DNA of 64,000 nt from Cunninghamia lanceolata (taxonomy: Eukaryota > Streptophyta > Pinopsida > Cupressales > Cupressaceae): positions 8,890,501 to 8,954,500 of the forward strand of contig BSBN01000293.1 in NCBI GenBank assembly GCA_027924645.1, written 5' to 3'. Below are positions 56,250 to 64,000 of this stretch, one piece after another; position 1 is the stretch's first letter, and each line of letters opens with the position of its first letter. The notes under the pieces were generated by a model, which saw nothing but the letters and a program-made list of their open reading frames with translations, was not told the DNA's origin and ran no database searches. Position numbers and translations under genes: made by a program.

Positions 56250-56520
56250 ACAACAAACTTTTTCTCAGTAATCATAAACCATGTAATTTTTGTGCACCCA
56301 TTTCAGTTTCTGTCATTCATTGAAATCTAAGGTCGCCTGACTCCACAATAAATGGTGCTTTTCTCCAATCGATCTTCAATGTGTTACTTCTAGTTGCCCA
56401 ATCATCTATGTTCCATAGGCTTGAATATATTCTCATCACGTGATTCTTTAGATAGGAAACACCCAACTTCTCATTGTTCTTAAATACTCCAACCAGTGTC
56501 CCATCCACATACATTTTCAT
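56250..56520 (-). pseudogene. Xyloglucan endotransglucosylase/hydrolase (XTH) fragment
   Basis: XTH enzymes (GH16) cut and rejoin wall xyloglucan. The reverse strand from 56520 reads [20 protein letters not shown], then [20 protein letters not shown] and [19 protein letters not shown]. That is the family's conserved region after the catalytic site (VFKNNE, IYSSLWNADDWATRGG, KTDWxxAPF). A separate frame near 56300-56266 gives WVHKNYMVYDY, the later XTH motif, with the intervening residues deleted. The catalytic HDEIDFEFLG motif and the C-terminal Cys-rich end are not in the window. Copia A sits next to it, inserted at 56185. Confidence 0.85.
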
Positions 56521-56529
56521 ATCACATGT

Positions 56530-57623
56530 ATATAGAAATGATAACTTTTAATTTAGGAAAATTATATTTTCTATTACGATTAGATTTTCATATCACATAT
56601 ATGTATTTTATATTTAATGAATAAATATGGAGTATTTGTTAGTAGAAGGGTTTTAGTGGTATTACATTCTAATTTGAATCAGTTCAGTGTAGGTATGGGT
56701 AAAGCTTAAACAACCAGTAAGTTGTAAACATATCAACTATCAAAATTTCACTGACTGGTCGAAACAAATATCTCATATCCAAAAACATTCTAATTCAAAC
56801 AGTCGATCATCATCAATTGAAAATCTCGAATAGATAAGTGAAAATCTTTGAATTTGTATCTACAATATTCGAAACCTTGAAGCCTTTATAGCCTTTATAT
56901 AGTTACAATTTAATATATTATTCATAGCAAGATATACCAATTCCACTGAATAATAGTATACCTAAGTACCATTAAAAAGTTACACCAAGTACCATTAAAT
57001 TTTTTGGTGTAACAACTATTAAGGTGTGGTAAATGATAAGGCATACTAAGTAAATATTAACATGTACATGAACCTTTCAAAGAAGTGAAAAAAGTATAAG
57101 AGAAATGTTTGCAAGATGGACCACAATATCACTTGCCTAAAGTAATGATTGCAGAGATAACATGACAGCTGGTGAGGAAGCTCTAGTAAACATCTATCAT
57201 GAATTGCTATTTACAAAACAATATTCTGACACTACTGATTTATTAATATATATGAAAGGTTGTAATTGATTTATAGGATTGTAAATACATTAAAAAAATA
57301 AGGAAGAGAATGTAACCAACATTAAAATTAAAGTAATACAATAATAGAGTCAAGATAATCCTGTTCAATGCTAAACAAGGTGAATCAAAATGGGTACCAA
57401 CCAAGCTGCCACCACCTTGATTTATGGGGTCTAGGATGTTAAATTTTCTAGATCAGATATGTTGTTATGGTGATTATGGAACAACTCAGAATTGATTGTC
57501 TGAATGTATATCTTTGTTTTACTCCTGAATATATCTCTGTATGGAGGTAGATTAGAGAACCATGATTAAATCATCTATTCTTCCTTGCTTTGATTGATAT
57601 ATATATTTTAGAAAGGGTGCATA
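56530..57623. other. AT-rich stretch without recognised genes
   Basis: Non-coding, AT-rich. I see no LTR boundary, motif or RNA gene. The missing 5' exons of the XTH fragment would be expected here on the reverse strand but were not found. Confidence 0.45.
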
Positions 57624-57747
57624 TGTTGGAAGACTACATCCTTCCAATATCATGTTTCATTGATTTAATTAGAGGTCTGATTATTAATTGTTTAGGGTCG
57701 ATGAGGTTAGAAATGGCCTAACCTCCTGAAGATACAAAACATTAACA
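57624..57747 (-). repeat. Probable short LTR of the reverse-strand copia fragment
   Basis: Bounded by TGTTGGAAGACTACATCC and AAAACATTAACA. On the reverse strand it is directly preceded by GAGGGAGTG, a polypurine tract common before copia 3' LTRs. Only one copy is in the window, so the boundaries are inferred. Confidence 0.45.
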
Positions 57748-57899
57748 CTCCCTCTTAGCTAGGGAGGTATAGCAAAGTCTTCCTTGAGTCCTACTCAAGG
57801 GTATCATGTCTTGTAATGAACTCTCTCACCATGATGTCCACAATGGCTACATCCAATTATGAAAAAAAATAGCAACTCATTCTCAAAGATGTGTACTGT

Positions 57900-58105
57900 A
57901 CAAGGGCTTTCAGCTCATATTTCTCTGTCTTAGAGAAACATATGATACAAGGGCTTTCACGTCATATTTCTCTATCTTAGAGAAATATATGATACATGGG
58001 CTTTCACCTCATATTTCTCTATCTCAGAGAAATATGCGTTACAAGCGATTTCACCTCATATTTCTTTGTCTCCGAGAAATATACAATAAAAGGGCTCTCA
58101 ATGAT
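57900..58105. repeat. Tandem repeat, 47 bp x about 4, each with a palindrome
   Basis: Units start CAAGGGCTTTCAGCTCATAT (57901), CAAGGGCTTTCACG (57948), CATGGGCTTTCACC (57995) and CAAGCGATTTCACC (58042), with a partial fifth near 58087. Each includes ATATTTCTCT, about 5 bp, AGAGAAATAT, an inverted repeat able to form a hairpin. They lie between the RNase H remnant and the probable 3' LTR of the reverse-strand copia fragment. Confidence 0.92.
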
Positions 58106-58157
58106 GCTATGACTCCCTCTTCACGAGCGCGTCATTTTCCACCACACCAAGCTTGTC

Positions 58158-59240
58158 TCAGAAGTATGCAAACTTTACTCTAGAAAGAGGCTTCGTGAGG
58201 ATATCAACCATCTGCTCATTAGTGCAAATATACTTGAGTTGGATTCCTGAGTTACTCAACTTCTTCAAATTTCTCTCCATAGGTGTAGACATGGACTTAT
58301 AGTCCATCATCTCAAATCTTCTCAGTATATCTATAGTGTATTTCCCTTGACTTAGAAAGATCTCATTAGGTCTTTGCCATACTTCCAGTCCCAGGAAGTA
58401 ATGCATAAGGCCAAGGTCCTTCATCTCAAACTCAGAGGTTAACTCTTTCTTATATTTGACCATGAGGTTCTCTTCTCCAGTGAGAACTAGATCATCAACA
58501 TAAAGGACCAAGATAAAGACCTCACCATTAACTATCTTGAAATAAAGGTTAGAATCTGCATCATTCTTGGAGAAACCTAAACTCATCAAGTAACTATCAA
58601 TCCTTTCATACCATGCATGAGGTGCTTGTTTAAGACCGTAAAAGACCTTCTTCAATCTACATACTTGAGACTCCTTCCAATGAATCACAAACCGTCTGGC
58701 TACTCGATATACACTTCTTCCTCAATCACACCATTAAGAAATGTATTCTTTACATCCATTTGATGTAACTTCTAGCCCTTTGCAGAGGCAATAGCAATAA
58801 TAGTCATAATGGAGGTGTATCAAACAACAAGAGCAAATGTCTCCTCATAATCTATTCCCTCCTGAGAGAATCCTCTTGCCATGACTCTCGCTTTGTGTTT
58901 CTTAATGCTGCCATCAGCTGCATGTTTGATTTTATAGAGCCATTTAGAAGTCACTATTGACTTCCCTTCAAGTCTCGGAACAACATCCCATTTATCATTT
59001 TTAATGATGGACTGATACTCTTCTGTCATTGCATCTCTCCATACCTGCTAGTTAGATGCCTCCTCAAAACTGGAAGGTTCAGGATCAATGATGTGACTCA
59101 TCAATACCACATAATTTGAGAACTTTTGAGGTCTCTTGCTTTCCCTAAAAGTTCTCCGAGAAGCTGCATATTTTTTCCCACCTCTTGTCAAAACCTCTAA
59201 AAACTTGAACAATGTCAAGTGTTCCTGCAGTCACCAGATT
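58158..59240 (-). pseudogene. Reverse-strand copia RT and RNase H end
   Basis: From right to left: SHIIDPEPSSFEEASN and WRDAMTEEYQSIIKND, then KSIVTSKWLYKIKHAADGSI and GFSQEGIDYEETFA. After stops and a frame change come VFYGLKQAPHAWYERIDSYL, the intact catalytic box FILVLYVDDLVLTGEE and LMHYFLGLEVWQRPNEIFLS. At about 58240 the frame jumps from KKLSNSGIQ directly to LKYICTNEQMVDILTKPLSR, the end of the RNase H domain. Most of RNase H is deleted without loss of frame. A family different from copia A. The left LTR candidate lies at 57624-57747. Confidence 0.9.
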
Positions 59241-59540
59241 AGAGAAGTCTCCATCAAGAGGAGAAACAACTCTAAGTATTTTTACACTACCTGTACGACT
59301 AGATTCTTTTAAGCAGGAAATCCACCATCTACTGGTATTTTAGCCCATGTTCTGATATAGTGATAAGTGGAGTTTATCATCATACAGGCAAGTGTATCCT
59401 ATGTCACGAGAGTACACAACCAAAGTGATACCTATATAAGTTAAATCTTCTCGAGCAACCACTCATGCTAGAAGTATTCATAGAATAAACAGTTGTCCAA
59501 AGGTCATGCCTCATATGAAATTCTAATGATCTCTTCAAAC

Positions 59541-59607
59541 TGGTAAATCAGTCACCATCAGTTGCAATGGACTGTAATATTCCTGAAGAGGTATGGAAAG
59601 GTAATTC
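59541..59607 (+). pseudogene. copia D integrase fragment, left of the small insertion
   Basis: GGTAAATCAGTCACCATCAG and onward corresponds to 53771-53838 in copia A (VNQSPSxxxxxNIPEEVWKG). Its left edge abuts the reverse-strand copia fragment, so everything upstream in this copy has been lost by deletion or rearrangement. It continues at 61938. Confidence 0.85.
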
Positions 59608-59853
59608 TTATTGAGAAATGGTGAGCAAACATACACAAAATTAAACCATAATAAAATAATATAGTATTGTCTTCAGGATCATTTTACAATGCAGTACATT
59701 GGCTTTTTAAAGCCTTAGTTATTCCCATATATAACTTCTTATGGGAAAGTAACTTCTCATAACTTCCCAAAACCTAACTTATAAACTAACATATATTTAA
59801 TATGCATAAACTAACAAAGTAATACTATATACTATTATGCCATTATGCCAACA
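59608..59853 (-). repeat. 3' LTR of small element (left in window)
   Basis: TATTGAGAAATGGTGAGCAA to TTATGCCAACA. Matches 61693-61937 with a handful of differences (for example CTTATGGGAAAG against CTTACAGGAAAG). Confidence 0.92.
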
Positions 59854-61692
59854 TTCCTCCCCTTATTACATTGTTCCTGCAGAAGTACCAGGTACCCCCC
59901 TTAATGCTAAAATACTCAACAAAGCTGATTACATAATATGAATACATATTTTATAGAAGATCTTCCCCCAAAGAACAAATCCTGAACCAAGCGAGGCTCC
60001 ATCATGCTGTCTCGTCTACCCTCGGAAAGGCGTAGCTTCAAGCTGTGTTCTTGAGCTCTTTAGTCCCAAGCTCTCAAATCACAAAGTCTTGAATTATTAG
60101 ACAATGGACCCTAAGAGATATGACAGATCTCTGCCATGTTGTCTAGTGACCGCGAAAGGGTATAATTCAAGATCATATACTCTTTGAAGCTTGCTGGACA
60201 ACAATCCATATTGAGCTCAACACCAAACCCCAAACCTGTCTCCAAAACAAAATCTTCACAAAAAATACATTCTTCAAATTTGTCAGCTCCGTTAGCATCA
60301 ACAAAGAAAAGAAAAACAACCAAAACCAAAAATGCTTCTCATGCAAAGCATCATCTCAAAGCGAGAAGCTAACTTGAGATGATGGAAAATCCTCCATCCT
60401 CCAAATCCACCTCCCTCCAATATGACCCTATTACACTTTAACCAGCTGATGTCTTGAATGAGTCTTTCGAGGCCTCATCAGGTGTAGTATAAATGGCTCT
60501 GAGAGCAATTGATGTAGCCATGATAAAACAAGGTGTCGGATTCCACCAAAAGTGCACCTTTTACAATATAGTGTAAACACAATTATATCCTTATAACTCC
60601 AATGTTTTCCACCTTATTACTCCAAAATAAAACCTTATATCTCCAATGACTAAATAATATTTAAAATTTATACCTCCCAAATTTTGAACTCATAGCCACC
60701 TCATACCAACTATTAATTCCTCCAACCTTCATTTAAATATTTTTTTTTAATTTTATTCCCTTCCAAAAATTTGGTTCCAAAAATAGCTATGAACCATAAT
60801 TTTCCAAATGAAAATAGCATTAATGTTTTTAAATGTGAACTTACTGCTCCGCGTTCAAATCAAAACCTAAAAATGCCGCACATTTTACTCTCCTTAATAT
60901 TTCCTCTTAGAAACTTTTTAACTTTATCCAAAAAGAAATTGTATTACTCTAGGTAATAAGTGAAAACTTTTCAATGTTTGCTATAAACTCATAAAACATT
61001 TTCCCTCATGTATCATTAAGAAATTTTAGTCAGTTTTAATCTCACCATATGAATTGCCTCTTTCACTTACATTCAATGCAACAAAGAAAATATTTTCCTT
61101 TCACAAGTTTGCACTGCCAGCAATCATAAATTCATCATCCATGGTCTTCACTTCATAGTTGTCTTTATCAACCTTCTTCAAACACACTAACTCCCTGATT
61201 CAAAAATGTGAAATAGGCATCCACAATTGCTACTGTGTATGTAAATTAACCATATAAACTGCACCTTTCTTAAACCCTAATTAATTTCCCCATATTGATT
61301 GGCCACCTTCTCTAATCGTTAGATGCTTGGAGGCTGCATTTAGAAACAGATTTGTATACCTTCTGTCTGCTGCAATAATTATATTCCATAAGATATCATC
61401 AAAACGCCTCAAAAAAAATATCTCCAAAATCACATATCTATGGGAGATCAAACATCAATAAAAACTGTCATGAAAAATAACTAAAGACTTCATTCAAATG
61501 TCCATTCCTGTGCGCAGTCATACAATGTGCTCCAAAATTTTTCTTTATATATATTGAACATCTCTTTTATCCAGTGCACCAATAAATCAGCTATAATGGT
61601 AGTTTTAGATCCATTATCACGCAAGCCATTATTGAACCATCTCTATGCTTCCCCTAGATTCTAACGCACAGGCACAATGAGCTCTGATACGA

Positions 61693-61937
61693 TATTGAGA
61701 AATGGTGAGCAAACATACACAAAATTAAACCATAATAAAATAATATAGTATTGTCTTCAGGATCATTTTACAATGCAGTACATTGGCTTTTTAAAGCCTT
61801 AGTTATTCCCATATATAACTTCTTACAGGAAAGTAACTTCTCGTAACTTCCCAAAACCTAACTTATAAACTAACATTTATATAATATGCATAAACTAACA
61901 ATGTAATACTATATACTATTATGCCATTATGCCAACA
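61693..61937 (-). repeat. 5' LTR of small element (right in window)
   Basis: TATTGAGAAATGGTGAGCAA to TTATGCCAACA, preceded in window orientation by the complement of the primer site (GCTCTGATACGA). Confidence 0.92.
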
Positions 61938-62703
61938 ATTCTTATGATTACTCAAATCTAAAATTTTTTGGTCATGATGCTTACACTCTTATTTCAGAAG
62001 ATCAGTGTCCTAAATTAGACCCCAAGTAAAAGAAGTATATCTGTGTTGGTTATGGTGGAGTTAAGGGATATAGATTGTGGGATCCTACTACCCACAAAAT
62101 CATCATTAGTAGAGATGTAGTTTTTTAAGAATCTTCTCTCTTAAAATCAGACATAGTAGAAGTGGAAATGGAATAGGAACAAGTACCAAAACATCAGTAA
62201 ATTCAATTAGAAACTCAACCATCTTTAGAAAAGGGGGAGCAAGAAGAAGCTTATAAAGAAGAAGATGAGGATGCAGAAAATATACAAGAAAATATGGAAA
62301 TGCCACAACCAACTCTAACGAGATCTACACAAGTCATAAATCCTCCTAAGAGGTATGATGATTATATAATTTATCTATTTCTTTAATTTCTAATGATGGG
62401 GAACCTAGTTGTTATCAGGAAGCAATGAAAGATATTGAAAGTGCTAAATGAAAAATAGCAAGCAAAGAAGAAATATATGCCTTGGAGAAGAATAAAACAT
62501 GGGACCTAGTAGAACTTCCAAAGGGGAGAAAAACTATTGGTTGCAAGTGGATTTACAAACTGAAGAAGGGTGTTGATGATAAAGATGAAAGGTACAAAGC
62601 AAGACTAGTAGCAAAAGGGTTTTCTCAAAAGGAAGGTATTGATTTCCATGAATTTTTTTCACCAGTTGTTAAGCTTGTTTCTATTCAGGTAGTACTAGCA
62701 TTA

Positions 62704-62887
62704 GTTGCTTTATTTGACCCATGGTTAGAGCAACTAGATGTTAAAACAACTTTTTTACATAGAGATTTGGAAGAAGATATATATATATATCTTCTTCCAA
62801 ATCTCTATGTAAAAAGGTTGCTTTATTTGACCCATGGTTAGAGCAACTAGATGTTAAAAAAACTTTTTTACATAGAGATTTGGAAGA

Positions 62888-62900
<13 letters not shown>
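62704..62900. repeat. Palindromic plus direct duplication inside RT
   Basis: About 62752-62817 is a near-perfect palindrome whose arms are TTTTTACATAGAGATTTGGA and onward, with the centre in ATATATAT. Then 62817-62900 directly repeats 62704-62787 (offset 113 bp, starting GTTGCTTTATTTGACCC). Copia A has the simple, unduplicated sequence at 54600-54660. Confidence 0.92.

Positions 62901-62980
<80 letters not shown>
62890..62980. repeat. (TA)n microsatellite, about 90 bp
   Basis: An uninterrupted TA run at the end of the direct duplication. Copia A has only GATATATATATGG at the matching site, so the tract expanded from about five TA units that were coding sequence (EDIYMEQP). Confidence 0.97.
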
Positions 62981-62983
<3 letters not shown>

Positions 62984-64000
62984 AACAACCAAAAGGGTTT
63001 GTTTAGGATCACAAAACAAAATATGTTTACAAAATTACGAAGTCATTGTATGGCCTGAAGCAATCACCCAAGAAATGGTACAATAAGTTTGATTCCTTCA
63101 TGGTGAGCCAAAATTTTACAAGAACTGAGTATGACAATTGTGTTTACTTCAAAAGTTTGGAAAATGGTTTATTTGTTATCGTGGTGTTATATCTTGACAA
63201 TATGCTTGTAGAAAGCAAAAGCATGATAGAGATCAACAAGTTAAAGGCTCAGTTGGATAGGACATTTGATATGAAGGATCTAGGAGCAACAAAACAAATT
63301 TTGGGCATGAAGATACATAGAGATAGGAAAAATGGTAAGCTTTAGTTATCACAGTAAAAGTATGTGGAGAAGATTCTTATGAGATGCAGTATGAATAATG
63401 TAAAACCAGTAAATATCCCTTTGGCTTCCCATTTTAATCTTTCTTCAAGTTTATGTCCTAGTACTAAAGAAGAAAAGGATTATATGTCTCATGTACCATA
63501 TGCTAATGCAGTAGGAAGTTTAATATATGCGATGGTATGTACAAGACCAGATATTTCACATGCAGTTTGTGTTGTCAGTAGATACATGGCAAATCTAGGT
63601 AAAGAGCATTGGGCAGTAGTGAAATGGGTGCTTCATTATCTCAAAGGCACAAGTTATTATTGTATTACCTTTAATAGTTGTAGTGATTTGGTTTGTGGAT
63701 ATGTTGATTCATATTTTGCAGGTGATTTGGAAAAAATGAGATCTACCTCGGGTTATGTATTTACTTTTATAGGAGGACCTATTTGTTGGATGTCAAAGCT
63801 TCAAGAAATAGTTGCTTTGTCCACTACAAAGGTAGAATATATGACTGTCTCACATGCATGCAAAGAGGTAATTTGGTTAAAGGATCTTTTGGGTGAGTTT
63901 GGAAAAATGTAGGATAAGGTGAATGTATTTTGTGATAGTCAAAATGCTCTTCATTTGGCTAAAATATAGCTTATCATAGTAGGACCAATAATGTTGAAAT

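Larger units (their letters stand above)
59608..61937 (-). mobile_element. Small non-autonomous LTR element (2.3 kb)
   Basis: LTRs 59608-59853 and 61693-61937 differ at only a few bases. Exact 5 bp target duplication ATTCT (59603-59607, 61938-61942) inside copia D. The reverse-strand primer site TCGTATCAGAGC abuts the right LTR, and the polypurine tract AAGGGGAGGAA (reverse strand) abuts the left LTR, so it reads right to left. The 1.84 kb interior holds no gag or pol motif. A reverse frame at 60329-60111 (72 codons, FEECIFCEDFVLETGLG) is unassigned. The size fits a large TRIM or small LARD. The similar LTRs make it one of the youngest insertions here. Confidence 0.9.
61938..64000 (+). pseudogene. 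copia D integrase end, RT and RNase H (runs off the window)
   Basis: Near-identical to copia A 53839-55700. It includes [76 protein letters not shown] and [17 protein letters not shown]. The catalytic box here is VLYLDNMLVESK, so the second Asp of YVDD is Asn. RNase H follows, with YANAVGSLIYAMVCTRPDIS and EKMRSTSGYVFTFIGG. At 62750-62990 the RT is broken by an inverted-plus-direct duplication and a long (TA)n tract. The 3' LTR is not reached. Same family as copia A. Confidence 0.92.

Noticed and set aside
57900..58105. CRISPR array
   Set aside because: 47 bp units are contiguous tandem repeats without unique spacers, in a plant retroelement.
62741..63086. Ile-Tyr repeat proteins on both strands
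   Set aside because: Translation of the (TA)n tract within a broken RT.

Overview
This window is nuclear DNA from a seed plant with a large, retrotransposon-rich genome. The evidence is TTTAGGG-type (plant) telomere-like heptamers, nested Ty1/copia and Ty3/gypsy elements primed by initiator tRNA-Met, and decayed plant gene pieces (SBP-box, XTH, SDR, PPR). The AT-rich sequence and the density of old, stop-ridden elements would suit a gymnosperm, but that is inference. No intact host gene, rRNA or tRNA gene was recognised.

Layout. 1-0.75 kb: a Ty1/copia Gag-Pol fragment. 0.8-4.16 kb: purine-rich low-complexity DNA and an unknown reverse-strand reading frame. 4.17-10.75 kb: a nearly full-length but dead Ty3/gypsy chromovirus with both LTRs. 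10.75-14 kb: AT-rich DNA with two short tandem repeats. 14-21.6 kb: gene-like island with remnants on both strands: SURP-domain splicing-factor-like, SBP-box, SDR C-terminus, two PPR motifs, a duplicated 128 bp segment and a dispersed repeat. 21.6-24.33 kb: AT-rich DNA ending in a copia-type LTR end.

24.34-38.42 kb is the most unusual part. A non-autonomous LTR retrotransposon (about 1.33 kb LTRs, about 1.07 kb interior, TSD TGAAC) has its left LTR split by an 8.5 kb element at 25510-34022. That element has 31 bp terminal inverted repeats, a candidate 4 bp target duplication (ATTT), subterminal 16 bp CG-rich repeats, about 650 bp inverted arms and a roughly 6 kb interior of degenerate telomere-like heptamers in a higher-order arrangement. 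No transposase gene is visible. The right LTR and its flank are tandemly duplicated (1.57 kb unit).

40.2-56.18 kb is a three-level nest, each level marked by a target duplication. A decayed copia element (TSD TTTTA) is interrupted in gag by a gag-only copia element (TSD ATGAA). The 3' LTR of the latter holds a 7.5 kb reverse-strand LTR element (TSD GCTCA/ACTCA). This innermost element encodes a coiled-coil/CCHC Gag and then a roughly 1,000-codon decayed frame of unknown function in place of pol.

56.2-64 kb: an XTH gene fragment, a reverse-strand copia fragment with 47 bp palindrome-bearing tandem repeats, a small LTR element (59608-61937) inserted into another copia copy, and that copia copy to the window edge. 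Its RT region carries a palindromic duplication and a long (TA)n tract.

No host pathway is encoded here. The window records serial transposition, and many disabling stops fit C-to-T (or G-to-A) change of glutamine or tryptophan codons, as expected from cytosine methylation and deamination.
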